Shown here piece by piece: positions 1-9,939 of a stretch of 64,000 nucleotides of DNA. Below the pieces are notes generated by a model. It was given only the letters and a program-made list of their open reading frames with translations, made no database searches and had not been told where the DNA came from. A program made the position numbers and the translations under genes. The number at the start of each line of letters is the position of its first letter. The first letter of the stretch is position 1. This stretch comes from Promicromonospora sp. MEB111. Its GTDB lineage: Bacteria; Actinomycetota; Actinomycetes; Actinomycetales; Cellulomonadaceae. Location: contig NZ_JARVSD010000028.1 of the NCBI RefSeq assembly GCF_030209445.1, positions 62,001-126,000 of the forward strand. The letters run 5' to 3'.

Positions 1-1095
1 GCGATCATGGCGGTCTCGGTGGCGCTGTCCTGGCTCACCACCAAGCTGGTGGCCGATCCCGCGCAGCGGTTCCGGGAGGCGGTGGGCGGCGCGCGTGCGC
101 TCGTGGCGACCGCGGTCTGCGTGTCGCTGGTGGCGGGCGGCACCGTCGTCGGCATCCGGCTGCTGGAGCGGCAGGACGCCGCCCTGCTCGCCGCCGCCGA
201 GGCCGCCGCGCAGGCGGACGCGCGGGCCTATCCCGGGGCGCTCGCCCTGAGCCCGGCGCACGGCGCGGACGTGCCGGACGACGTCGAGGTGCTGCCGGCG
301 CCCGCCGTCGCCGCGCTGGACCTGCCCGCCGTCGACGACGACGGCTGCATCCAGGAGAACGTGGTGAACCCGGGCACCGACGTGCCGATGACGTGCACGG
401 TCACCGACTCGCCGGACGCGGACCACCTTGTGGTCATGGTGGGGGACTCCCACATGATCCAGTGGGCGCCGGCCATGGCCGAGGTGGGCAGCAGGGAGAA
501 CTGGGAGGTGCTGCTCCTGGCCCGGCGTGGCTGCCGCCTCGCGGCGCCCGTGGGTCCGGTGGACCCGGCGGACATGTGCTGGTCGTGGCGGATCAACGCG
601 CTGGAGCGGCTCGAGGAGCTGCGGCCCGACGCCGTGGTGGTGATCGGCAGCCGCACGTCGACCACGGAGCCGGGCGACACGGTGATCCCGGCGGAGGCCC
701 GGGCCTGGCGGCAGCTCGCGAACGCGGGCATCCGGGTGGTCACCCTGCGCGACAACCCCCGGTTCGGGTTCCAGGTGCCCGCGTGCGTGGAGCAGCACGC
801 CGACAGCGTGAGCTGCGCCCGGGCCCGCGCGGACGTGTACTCGCCGGTCAACCCCGTCGAGGACGCCGAGGGCGTGCCGGACTCGGCCGTGCACCTCGAC
901 CTGACCCGGTACATCTGCGGGGACCAGCTCTGCCAGGGCGTGGTGGGCAACGTGCTGATCTACCGCGACGACAACCACATGACCGCCACCTACGCGGGGA
1001 CCCTCGCCCGCCCGCTGCACAACGCGCTGCGGGCCAAGGCGCAGTGGCTGTTCGTGGACCCGATGAAGCCCCCGGCGGTGCGCACCCGCTTCTGA
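1..1095 (+). CDS. Membrane acyltransferase with SGNH domain, 3' part only
   Basis: The reading frame is open from the first base, so the gene begins upstream of the window. The first residues look like the last transmembrane stretch of an acyltransferase-3 (OafA/YrhL) domain, followed by one more hydrophobic segment (about residues 30-50 counted from the ATG at base 7) and an extracytoplasmic SGNH domain. The SGNH block is VMVGDSHMIQW, with the nucleophile at Ser148 in that numbering, and the C-terminal Asp-x-x-His block is YRDDNHMT. Such proteins move acetyl or other acyl groups across the membrane onto cell-wall or extracellular polysaccharide. The C-terminal domain resembles those of the genes at 2855-4966 and 7381-9717, for example the shared stretch LRDNPRF/VRDNPRF, so the three are probably paralogues. 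The true start and most of the membrane domain cannot be seen. Confidence 0.85.
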   Translation, partial: AIMAVSVALSWLTTKLVADPAQRFREAVGGARALVATAVCVSLVAGGTVVGIRLLERQDAALLAAAEAAAQADARAYPGALALSPAHGADVPDDVEVLPAPAVAALDLPAVDDDGCIQENVVNPGTDVPMTCTVTDSPDADHLVVMVGDSHMIQWAPAMAEVGSRENWEVLLLARRGCRLAAPVGPVDPADMCWSWRINALERLEELRPDAVVVIGSRTSTTEPGDTVIPAEARAWRQLANAGIRVVTLRDNPRFGFQVPACVEQHADSVSCARARADVYSPVNPVEDAEGVPDSAVHLDLTRYICGDQLCQGVVGNVLIYRDDNHMTATYAGTLARPLHNALRAKAQWLFVDPMKPPAVRTRF

Positions 1096-1100
1096 CCCCC

Positions 1101-1152
1101 GAACGTGTCAGACCCTCAGATCCCCGGAGGGATCTGAGGGTCTGACACGTTC
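1101..1152. terminator. Perfect 24-bp inverted repeat between convergent genes
   Basis: Bases 1101-1124 and 1129-1152 are perfect reverse complements around a 4-base loop. The element lies between the acyltransferase ending at 1095 and the protease ending at 1164, so it can act as a two-way terminator. It lacks a T-tract. The arm contains CGTGTCAGACCC, which recurs in a similar hairpin at 30649-30702, so it is also a member of a dispersed palindrome family. Confidence 0.8.
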
Positions 1153-1163
1153 AGGGCGCGGCG

Positions 1164-2663
<1,500 letters not shown>

Positions 2664-2854
2664 GCTTCACTCTCCAGTGGCTGAAAGTTCGAGTCCCCCT
2701 GCGGGACCCCGTAGGGCAACCTACGCGTCCTGACCAGGATCGCCATCGCATCCGCACATCTGAGACGGACGCGAAACACGAAATTCTTCACCCCACTGTT
2801 TCTGTGGGACACTCGGCCCCGTCCTTGCCCCCGAAGCGAAGAGTCTGACACTCC

Positions 2855-4966
2855 ATGACGGCAACGACGACGGCACCCGCCGCCACTGAGGACCGCGCCT
2901 CCACGACGTCCGAGGCCCCCGTCCGCACCCGCAAGTTCCGTCCCGAGGTCCAGGCACTGCGAGCCCTCGCGGTGCTGCTCGTGGTCGTCTACCACATCGA
3001 TCCCGCGGTCCTCCCGGGCGGCTACATCGGTGTCGACGTCTTCTTCGTGATCTCCGGGTTCCTCATCACGGGCCACCTGTGGCGCGAGGTCTCGACCACG
3101 GGATCCGTGAGCCTCAAGAAGTTCTGGGCCGCCCGCGCCCGGCGCATCCTGCCCGCCTCGGTGGTCACCACCGTCGGCGTCATCGTGCTCTCGCTCGTGC
3201 TGCTGCCGCCCTCCCTCGTGGAGTCGTGGTGGCGGCAGGCGCTCGCCTCCGTGCTCTACGTCGAGAACTGGGCGCTCGCGGCCGAGGCCGTGGACTACCA
3301 GGCGGCCAGCAACGACCCGACCGCGTTCCAGCACTTCTGGTCGCTGGGCGTCGAGGAGCAGTTCTACCTGGTCTGGCCGCTGCTCGTGCTGCTGGCCGTC
3401 GGGATCTGGGGCGGCGCGCGCCGCGGCGTCGTGGTCAAGGACCCCGAGTCGCTGCGCCGCGTCCTGCTGGTGATCTTCGGCGTGGTGGGTGTCGCCTCCC
3501 TGGTCTGGGGCGTCCGGCAGTCGCTCGCCGACGACCCGGTGGCCTACTACTCGACGCTGACCCGCGTCTGGGAGCTCGCCGCGGGCGGCATCCTGGCGCT
3601 GCTGATCCGGGACACGCAGCGGTTCGCGCCGCTGCGCAGCACGATGGCCGTGTTCGGCGCCGCGACCATCGTGGCGGCCGCGTGCCTGTTCGACGACGGC
3701 ACCCCGTTCCCCGGCTTCGCCGCCCTCGCGCCCGTGCTGGGCGCGTGCGCCGTGATCCTGGCGGGCCGCACCACGGGCCCGGGCTCGCTGCGCACGGTCA
3801 CCGAGTCGTGGGGCGTGCAGCGCATCGGCGACATCTCCTACTCGCTGTACCTGTGGCACTTCCCGGTGATCGTGTTCTTCGGCGTCTACACCGGCCGCGA
3901 CCCCCGGTTCACCGACATCATGGTGATCCTCCTGGCCTCGTTCTCGATGGCCATCGCCAGCTACGCCCTCGTGGAGCAGCCGGTGCGCGCGTCGCGCTGG
4001 TTCCGGGCCGACGGGCGCATGCTCGTGACCGCCCTCGTCGCGATGCTCGTCGTGGCCGGGCTCACCCTGACCCTGCCGTGGCGGGTGCAGGGCATCATCG
4101 AGCGCTGGGACCACAACGCCCAGGAGGCCGCGGGCGAGGCGGACCAGACCATCCCCGAGGGGATCCAGCGGGACTTCGCGCCGTTCGTCGACGGCAGCAC
4201 CGCGATCTCGCCCAACCCGATCAAGGCCGCACAGGACAAGAGCCCCGAGGTCGACGCCTGCCAGGCGGGACAGCGGGACTCCGTCACGACCCCGTGCGAG
4301 TTCGGCGCGACGGAGGACCCGACGGCGACCGTGGCCGTGGTGGGCGACTCGCACGCGGCGATGTTCACCGAGCCGCTCGTCCAGGTCGCCACGGAGCGCA
4401 ACTGGCGCGTGGTCACGTACCTGCACTCCGCCTGCCCGTACAGCGCCGACTCGCGCAACGGCGCGAGCCCGGAGATCGACGCCTGCAACGCGGCCAACGC
4501 GCAGACCCGGGCCGAGCTGCGCGAGCTCGCGCCCGACATGGTGGTCACCACCTTCCAGGAGTCGTACTCGCTCGCCCCGCGCGACGGCGAGGAGCACTCC
4601 GGCGCCGCGGGCCTCGCCGAGGTCTGGAACGAGCTCGCCGACCTGGGCTCGCAGGTCGTGGTGCTGCGGGACACCCCGCACGCCCGGGACGACGTGATCG
4701 AGTGCGTCACCGAGAACTACACGGACCCGACGCAGTGCGACCAGCCGAGGAGCGACGCCCTGGGCGGCCGGGACACCGTGCCCGGCGCGCTGGAGGAGGC
4801 GCCGCGGGTCACGTCCGTGGACGTTCTCGACTACTTCTGCGACGAGGAGACCTGCCCCGCCGTGATCGGGAACGTGCTGGTCTACCGCGACCCGAACCAC
4901 GTGACACGCACCTACATGACCGAGCTCACCGACCGGCTGCGCGAGGCGCTGCCCGCGCGGCTCTGA
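2855..4966 (+). CDS. OafA/YrhL-type membrane acyltransferase with SGNH domain
   Basis: The protein has 703 residues: a cytoplasmic N-terminal tail of about 30 residues, an acyltransferase-3 domain of about ten membrane segments (roughly residues 30-410), and a C-terminal extracytoplasmic SGNH domain (roughly 420-700). Visible motifs are LRALAVLLVVVYHI in the first membrane helix with its conserved His, the SGNH block VVGDSHAAMF with the nucleophile at Ser499, and YRDPNHVT near the C-terminus supplying Asp and His. The family O-acetylates peptidoglycan, teichoic-type polymers or exopolysaccharides; the acceptor cannot be told here. It appears to be transcribed alone, with a divergent protease upstream and a secreted hydrolase 57 bases downstream. 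Confidence 0.92.
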   Translation: MTATTTAPAATEDRASTTSEAPVRTRKFRPEVQALRALAVLLVVVYHIDPAVLPGGYIGVDVFFVISGFLITGHLWREVSTTGSVSLKKFWAARARRILPASVVTTVGVIVLSLVLLPPSLVESWWRQALASVLYVENWALAAEAVDYQAASNDPTAFQHFWSLGVEEQFYLVWPLLVLLAVGIWGGARRGVVVKDPESLRRVLLVIFGVVGVASLVWGVRQSLADDPVAYYSTLTRVWELAAGGILALLIRDTQRFAPLRSTMAVFGAATIVAAACLFDDGTPFPGFAALAPVLGACAVILAGRTTGPGSLRTVTESWGVQRIGDISYSLYLWHFPVIVFFGVYTGRDPRFTDIMVILLASFSMAIASYALVEQPVRASRWFRADGRMLVTALVAMLVVAGLTLTLPWRVQGIIERWDHNAQEAAGEADQTIPEGIQRDFAPFVDGSTAISPNPIKAAQDKSPEVDACQAGQRDSVTTPCEFGATEDPTATVAVVGDSHAAMFTEPLVQVATERNWRVVTYLHSACPYSADSRNGASPEIDACNAANAQTRAELRELAPDMVVTTFQESYSLAPRDGEEHSGAAGLAEVWNELADLGSQVVVLRDTPHARDDVIECVTENYTDPTQCDQPRSDALGGRDTVPGALEEAPRVTSVDVLDYFCDEETCPAVIGNVLVYRDPNHVTRTYMTELTDRLREALPARL

Positions 4967-5010
4967 CCGGCCGGGTGCGCGTTCGTCCTGCGCGTTCCGC
5001 GGGTCGGACG

Positions 5011-5016
5011 TAGCCT
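5011..5016 (+). promoter_or_regulatory. Candidate -10 hexamer TAGCCT, leaderless start
   Basis: TAGCCT ends 7 bases before the ATG at 5024, so transcription would begin at or next to the start codon. No Shine-Dalgarno sequence is visible. The same arrangement recurs before other genes in the window. Confidence 0.45.
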
Positions 5017-5023
5017 GCCGGAC

Positions 5024-6385
5024 ATGTGGCGATCTTTCGCTCGGCAGCCCGGTGCGGGGACGGACCGGGTCGCCAGGGGCGCGCGGACGACGCCACGGCA
5101 CGCGGGGCGGACCGGCCCGCGCCGGCCGCGCCGCTGGGTCGGCACGGCGCTGGCGGTCGCGCTGCTCGTGCCCACCACGGGTGTCGCGGCGAGCACGACC
5201 GCGGCCGGAACGCCTGCCGGCGGGACCGGGGCCGGAGCGGCGCGCGCCGCGGCGCCGGGCACCACGGTCGACGCCGTCGCCACCGCCGCGCGGTCGAGCG
5301 CCCTGACCGGCGCCGTCACCGAGCGGCGGCTGCGCAAGGGCGAGACGTTCTGGATGTTCGGCCGGCTCACGGTGAGCGGCTCACCGGCGCGGGGCCGCGC
5401 CGTCGTCGTGCAGAAGAAGCGGATGGACGAGTCCGGCTGGCGCACGGTGGGCACGGACACCACGAACCGGTCCGGGCGGTACAGCGTGCGCGTGCGTGCG
5501 GGCGCCGTCTACGAGTACCGGGCGATCTACCGCGGCTCGTCGAGCGCGCGGTCGTCATGGACGGCGCGGATCGGCGTCGGGTTCACCACGGCGGACCGGA
5601 CCATGACCTCCCGCGAGCGACAGATGGGTGCCGCGATCGGCAGGCCGACGTCGGGCCACCGGCAGGTGACCCGCACCGTGGTGTCCCGCTCCTACGAGAA
5701 GGGGATCCTCGTCAAGGTGACCCGCTCGGGGCGCGACCGCACCTGGTGGGTGCACGGCGGCATCCTCGGCGAGTACCGGCACCTGGGCGGCGCCACGGGC
5801 CGCATGGGCGCCCCGGTGATGGACCCGCTGTGCGGCCTGGCCCGCGGCGGCTGCGTGCAGCGGTTCGAGGGCGGCGTGCTGTACTCCAACGGCGACGGCG
5901 CCGAGGCGGCGACCGGGCTGAAGGGTGCACTGGGCGAGGTGGTGGCGGCGGCCCGGTCCCAGGTGGGCTACCGGGTGCGGTACGACGGCGACAACGGCTC
6001 GCGCTACGACTGGTACAGCAAGTACAACGTGTGGGCGCGCACGAACGCGCCGTGGTGCGGCCTGTTCCAGTCCTGGATCTTCAAGGCCTCCGGCCACGCG
6101 GGGCTCGTGCCGCAGTCCACCACGTGGGGCGCCTACAAGGACTCCGTCCGGCGCAAGCTGCCCACCGGGTCGACCCCGCGGGTCGGAGCACTGGCCTTCG
6201 TCTCCTACATCGCCTCCGGTGCGGCGTCGCACACGATGTTCGTGGTGCAGGTGGACGGCTCGCGGATCAAGGTGATCGACGGCAACACGGGGGGCGGCGG
6301 CGCGCTCCCGTCGGGCGTCCGCGGCGTCGTCGAGCACTGGGTGCCCGAGTCCCAGGTGCTCTACTACGCGTACCCGCGGTACTGA
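5024..6385 (+). CDS. Secreted LGFP-repeat / CHAP-like amidase
   Basis: This 453-residue protein has a basic N-terminus and a hydrophobic signal segment around residues 40-62, then an immunoglobulin-like stretch (about 95-185), a region resembling LGFP repeats (GATGRMGAP, then a CG..GGCVQRFEGGVLY pattern), and a C-terminal papain-like NlpC/CHAP-type domain (about 305-453). Candidate catalytic residues are Cys345 in APWCGLF, His403 in AASHTMF and Asn421 in DGNTGGG. LGFP repeats are thought to bind cell-wall polymer, so the enzyme probably cleaves peptidoglycan peptides at the wall. It sits in a cluster of envelope acyltransferases and ends directly against the convergent gene at 6386. Exact substrate bond is unknown. 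Confidence 0.8.
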   Translation: MWRSFARQPGAGTDRVARGARTTPRHAGRTGPRRPRRWVGTALAVALLVPTTGVAASTTAAGTPAGGTGAGAARAAAPGTTVDAVATAARSSALTGAVTERRLRKGETFWMFGRLTVSGSPARGRAVVVQKKRMDESGWRTVGTDTTNRSGRYSVRVRAGAVYEYRAIYRGSSSARSSWTARIGVGFTTADRTMTSRERQMGAAIGRPTSGHRQVTRTVVSRSYEKGILVKVTRSGRDRTWWVHGGILGEYRHLGGATGRMGAPVMDPLCGLARGGCVQRFEGGVLYSNGDGAEAATGLKGALGEVVAAARSQVGYRVRYDGDNGSRYDWYSKYNVWARTNAPWCGLFQSWIFKASGHAGLVPQSTTWGAYKDSVRRKLPTGSTPRVGALAFVSYIASGAASHTMFVVQVDGSRIKVIDGNTGGGGALPSGVRGVVEHWVPESQVLYYAYPRY

Positions 6386-7369
6386 CTAGCCGAGTCTGCG
6401 TGGCCGACGGCGCCACACGCCGACCCGCTCCAGGACGCCCGCCACGACGCAGCTCGCCACCAGGATCGCGACGGTCACGGCGGCGCCGAGCGCCATCGAG
6501 CGCGCCCAGCCGATCTCGGGGGTCTGCAGCGCGTCCGTGACGAACGGGTGCAGCAGGTACACGTACAGCGAGTACTGGCCGACCGTGCGCAGGCCCTCGC
6601 CGACGATCGGCAGGGGTGTGCGCAGGGCGTCGCGGAGCGCCGGCACGCACAGGGACGCGCCGATCGACAGCACGGTGAACGCGGCGACGCTCCACCACGG
6701 CCCGGCGGCGTCCGAGGTGTAGACCCAGCTCCGGGCCACGAGGCCGACCGCGACCACGGGCAGCACCCACGCCAGGGCGAGGCGCGGGAACCACCCGTTG
6801 CGCACCGCCACACCGAGCAGGATCCAGACGAAGTACCCGGCGTACCGGGCGTCCACGTTGTCCAGGACGACCTGCGGGACCAGCTCCTTCAGCGGCGTCT
6901 GGAACAGCAGCGCACCCGCGACGGCGGCCAGGCCGAGCGCCGCCCGGGCGGCGACGGAGCGGTTGAGTGCCGGGCCGAGCAGGCGCAGCAGCAGCACGCT
7001 CAGGAACAGCATCGGCACGTACCAGAGGTGGAACGACGGGCGCAGCAGCAGCACCTCGACGAACGACCGCACCGAGTCGAAGGCGTCGGGCTCCTGCACC
7101 GCCAGCCACAGCACGCTGACCACGAGCCAGGCCGCGATCATGCGCTTCCAGTAGTGACGCAGCAGCTCGCCCCACGGCCGGGTGCCGAACCGTGCCATCG
7201 AGATCATGTACCCGGACAGGAACAGGAACATCGGCATGTGGAAGCCGTAGATCATCCACTTGGCCCACGACTCGCCGACGCCCTGCCAGAAGGTGTGCCC
7301 GAAGATCACGAGCACCATGAGGATGCCCTTGAGCTGGTCCGGTCCCGGGTCGTGCTGCGTGCTGCTCAT
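6386..7369 (-). CDS. Short membrane acyltransferase (acyltransferase-3 family)
   Basis: The 327-residue protein is almost entirely membrane helices, about ten, and starts with QLKGILMVLVIFGHTFW, which carries the helix-1 His of acyltransferase-3 enzymes. It has no SGNH domain, unlike its neighbours, and resembles the fucose/hexose O-acetyltransferase branch (YcfT/WecH-like). The ATG at 7369 was chosen because the protein begins with the family's usual short leader there; the longer open frame upstream belongs to another gene's shadow. It begins 11 bases after the stop of the acyltransferase at 7381-9717 and is probably cotranscribed with it. Confidence 0.85.
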   Translation of the reverse strand: MSSTQHDPGPDQLKGILMVLVIFGHTFWQGVGESWAKWMIYGFHMPMFLFLSGYMISMARFGTRPWGELLRHYWKRMIAAWLVVSVLWLAVQEPDAFDSVRSFVEVLLLRPSFHLWYVPMLFLSVLLLRLLGPALNRSVAARAALGLAAVAGALLFQTPLKELVPQVVLDNVDARYAGYFVWILLGVAVRNGWFPRLALAWVLPVVAVGLVARSWVYTSDAAGPWWSVAAFTVLSIGASLCVPALRDALRTPLPIVGEGLRTVGQYSLYVYLLHPFVTDALQTPEIGWARSMALGAAVTVAILVASCVVAGVLERVGVWRRRPRRLG

Positions 7370-7380
7370 CGCCGCAGAGG

Positions 7381-9717
7381 TTACCCCGGTCCGGTGCTCC
7401 GCCCGTCCTCGAACAGCCAGGGCGCGCCCGACCGGAGCTGCCGCCCCACGGCGGGCGTGAGGGTGCGCACGTACGTGTCGGTCAGGTGGTCGTCGTCGCG
7501 GTAGACCAGCACGTTGCCCACCACGGCCGCGCACACCTCGGGCCCGCAGATCGAGTCGGTGAGGTCCAGGTGGACCGCGGACGCGGGCACGCCGGGCGCC
7601 GTCGGCGCGGGCGAGACGGCGGCGAGCTGCTCGGCACGGGGACGCCCGCAGGCCTCCGGGAAGGTCGTGGTGTCGAGGCACTCGGGCACGAACCACTCGA
7701 AGCGGGGGTTGTCGCGGACGGTCACGACGCGGATCCCGGCGTCGTCCAGCGTGCGCCACGCGCCCACCTGGCCGGGCAGCACCTGCTCGGGCGAGCCGTC
7801 CTCGTACGTGCGCGTGCCGATCACCACGACGGCGTCCGGGCGGGCCGCCACCAGCGCGGCCAGCGCCCGCTCGTTCCACGTGGCGCACGACGGCGGGGGC
7901 ACCGGCCCGGCCGACCCCTCACCGCCGCCCGACGTCGCGAGGCGGCACCCGTGCTTGAGCATCTCGCGCAGCTCCCAGCCGTGCGCCCGGGCCAGCGCGG
8001 CGAACGCCTCCTCGTACTGCTGCTCGTGCGACGCCCCCGCGAGGTAGAGGACGGCCGCCGGGTCGGCCTGCGCCACGATCGTGCACTCCAGCAGCTCGGA
8101 CCGGTCGCCGCCCTGCGCGCAGTCCGGCCGGTCGGGATGGTCGTCGTAGGCCACCCACGTGGCGGGCCGGAACGGGACGGCGTCCAGGCCCCGGGGAGGG
8201 TCCGCGTCGGGCGCGCCCGGGGCGAGCACCGCGGCGCCCGGATGGTCCGGCGAGGGCGCCAGCAGGTCGTCGACGCTCTGCCGCACCGTCACGTCGTGCG
8301 CGGTGGCCGCGGCCTGGGCACCGCCCAGCATCAGCACGGCGGCGCCCGCCAGCACGGCGAGCGTCCGCCTGCCCGACGGCGGCGCGGCGGCCCGGGAGGT
8401 CACGTCGCCCGCCAGGTCGGCGGGGCCGGGTCGATGGGCCGGGTCGGCGGGGCCGACGGCGCTCGCGGGCCGGCGTGCGGCCAGGCGTGCCGTGACGTGG
8501 GCGAGCAGCGGCTCGGCGACGTACCGCGTGGTGAGCCAGGCGAGCCCGGCCGAGACCACGAGCACCCCGGCCGCGGTCAGAGGGCTCGCGCGGTGCGCCC
8601 CCGTCGTCAGGAGCCAGAACACCAGGACCGGCCAGTGCCACAGGTACAGCGCGTACGAGACGCGCGCGCCGAGGCGCAGCGGGGCGCTGTCCAGGAGCCG
8701 CTCGACGCCGTGGGACGGATGCCCGGCGGGGCGGGCTCCCGCCGTCGGCCCCGGGGCGGTCGCGATCAGCACCAGCGCCGCGCCGCCGACGGGCACGAGG
8801 GCCCAGGCCCCGGGGAACACGTCGGCGCCGTCGACCAGGAAGCCCGACCCCACGACCAGGGCGAGGCCCGCCCACCCGAGCAGACTCCGCACGCCACCGA
8901 AGCGGGCGGCGGCCTGCACGGACGGTGCCGGGGCGACGCGCCCGGCCCGGGCCATGGCGCGGCCGGGGTGCGGGAGGAGCAGGGCGAGCAGCGCGCCCAC
9001 GCCGATCTCCCAGAACCGCGTGAAGGTGCTGAGGTAGGCGACCTGCTGGTCCGCGTGGACGAGCCACAGCGCGTGGGCGAACGACGTGGCGGTGGCCGCA
9101 GCCGTCACCGCGGTGACCAGGCGGCGGGGCGGCAGCGGGGTGCGGCCGGCCCACGCGCGGCGTCGGGCGACGGCCACCAGGCCCAGCACCACCAGCGGCC
9201 AGACGGCGAAGAACTGGCCCTGCACGGAGAGCGACCAGAAGTGCTGCAGCGGGCTGGCGTCGGGTCCGGCCGCGCCGTACGCGAGCGCGGAGTGCACCAG
9301 CTCCCAGTTCTCCCAGAAGGTCGCGGCCGCGCCGACCTCGCGCAGCCCCGCCGACCAGCGCAGCCGGGGCGCGAGCGTGAGCAGGGCGACCGTGACGGCG
9401 GCCAGCACCACGAGCGCCGCCGGGAGCAGGCGCGCGAGCGTGCGGGCGTAGTGCGCCGCGAGCCGGAGGGTGCCGGCCTCGGCGCGTCGTAGCAGGGCGG
9501 CGGTCGCGAAGTACCCGGACAGCACCAGGAACACGTCGACGCCGCCCGAGACCCGGCCCTGGCCGAAGAGGTGGAACGCGACAACGAGGAGCAGGGCGAG
9601 ACCGCGCAACCCGTCGAGGGCGCCGACCCGCCCGGTGGCGCCGACCTGCCCGGTGGTACTGACCTGCTCGGTGGCGCCGGCTCGTGGTGCTGCGCCGGCG
9701 GGGTGAGGTAGGGGCAC
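7381..9717 (-). CDS. Large membrane acyltransferase with atypical SGNH domain
   Basis: The 778-residue protein starts at a GTG. After a low-complexity tail built on an 18-bp tandem repeat (residues about 10-33) comes an acyltransferase-3 domain starting at LDGLRGLALLLVVAFHLF and running to about residue 420, one more membrane segment near 455, and an extracytoplasmic SGNH domain. The first SGNH block reads LAGASHEQQ: the nucleophile is Ser563, but Ala562 replaces the usual Asp of GDSH. The C-terminal block YRDDDHLT is intact. Many membrane loops are long and Pro/Ala/Gly-rich. The product should modify an envelope polysaccharide, possibly with a different acyl group or acceptor from its two paralogues. 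Confidence 0.9.
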   Translation of the reverse strand: MPLPHPAGAAPRAGATEQVSTTGQVGATGRVGALDGLRGLALLLVVAFHLFGQGRVSGGVDVFLVLSGYFATAALLRRAEAGTLRLAAHYARTLARLLPAALVVLAAVTVALLTLAPRLRWSAGLREVGAAATFWENWELVHSALAYGAAGPDASPLQHFWSLSVQGQFFAVWPLVVLGLVAVARRRAWAGRTPLPPRRLVTAVTAAATATSFAHALWLVHADQQVAYLSTFTRFWEIGVGALLALLLPHPGRAMARAGRVAPAPSVQAAARFGGVRSLLGWAGLALVVGSGFLVDGADVFPGAWALVPVGGAALVLIATAPGPTAGARPAGHPSHGVERLLDSAPLRLGARVSYALYLWHWPVLVFWLLTTGAHRASPLTAAGVLVVSAGLAWLTTRYVAEPLLAHVTARLAARRPASAVGPADPAHRPGPADLAGDVTSRAAAPPSGRRTLAVLAGAAVLMLGGAQAAATAHDVTVRQSVDDLLAPSPDHPGAAVLAPGAPDADPPRGLDAVPFRPATWVAYDDHPDRPDCAQGGDRSELLECTIVAQADPAAVLYLAGASHEQQYEEAFAALARAHGWELREMLKHGCRLATSGGGEGSAGPVPPPSCATWNERALAALVAARPDAVVVIGTRTYEDGSPEQVLPGQVGAWRTLDDAGIRVVTVRDNPRFEWFVPECLDTTTFPEACGRPRAEQLAAVSPAPTAPGVPASAVHLDLTDSICGPEVCAAVVGNVLVYRDDDHLTDTYVRTLTPAVGRQLRSGAPWLFEDGRSTGPG
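9620..9679. repeat. 18-bp tandem repeat in acyltransferase N-terminus
   Basis: About 3.3 copies of an 18-bp unit (9620-9637, 9638-9655, 9656-9673, partial to 9679) encode a six-residue Gly/Gln/Val/Ala/Thr repeat in the cytoplasmic tail. The unit length keeps the reading frame. Confidence 0.75.
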
Positions 9718-9723
9718 GGCGGC

Positions 9724-9729
9724 ACGCTA
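9724..9729 (-). promoter_or_regulatory. Candidate -10 hexamer TAGCGT, leaderless start
   Basis: On the minus strand TAGCGT lies 6 bases before the GTG at 9717, matching the hexamer-to-start spacing seen at several other genes here. No ribosome binding site is visible between them. Confidence 0.4.
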
Positions 9730-9796
9730 GGGCCCGCGCCTTACGACGGGGTTGACCGCAGGTCACGGCCGGATCTCGGCTGCCGGTACCGGCCCC

Positions 9797-9859
9797 GGTT
9801 CAGCAGGCGGTCCGCGACCGTCAGCGGGGTGCACGCGGTCGTGGACCGCCTGCTGAACC
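9797..9859. terminator. 24-bp hairpin after the peptide operon
   Basis: Bases 9797-9820 pair with 9836-9859, with one mismatch, around a 15-base loop. It lies 3' of the minus-strand ABC operon that ends at 9924 and 5' of the acyltransferase starting at 9717, the right place for a terminator of the operon. There is no T-tract. Confidence 0.7.
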
Positions 9860-9864
9860 TCCGT

Positions 9865-9939
9865 CAGCCCACGGCCGCTCAGCCCACGGCCGCTCAGCCC
9901 ACGGCCGCTCAGCCCACCGCCGCTTAGCCCACGGCCGCT
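9865..9939. repeat. Five tandem 15-bp repeats across a stop codon
   Basis: Units start at 9865, 9880, 9895, 9910 and 9925; consensus CAGCCCACGGCCGCT on the plus strand. They span the end of the ABC ATPase gene and its 3' flank. On the minus strand the array gives that gene's frame a stop in each unit (one TAA, the rest TGA). Confidence 0.85.

Noticed and set aside
2680-2720. A tRNA-like GTTCGAGTCCCC sequence upstream of the subtilisin-like protease
   Set aside because: The bases before the loop cannot pair with those after it to form a T-stem, and no cloverleaf could be built around it.
7381-9717. Treating the GASH acyltransferase as a dead enzyme or pseudogene
   Set aside because: The frame is intact, the nucleophile Ser and the C-terminal Asp/His remain, and the changed Asp is not part of the catalytic triad.
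9865-9939. Possible CRISPR array from regular repeats
   Set aside because: The units are 15 bp with no spacers and sit in a coding end; they are a simple tandem repeat.
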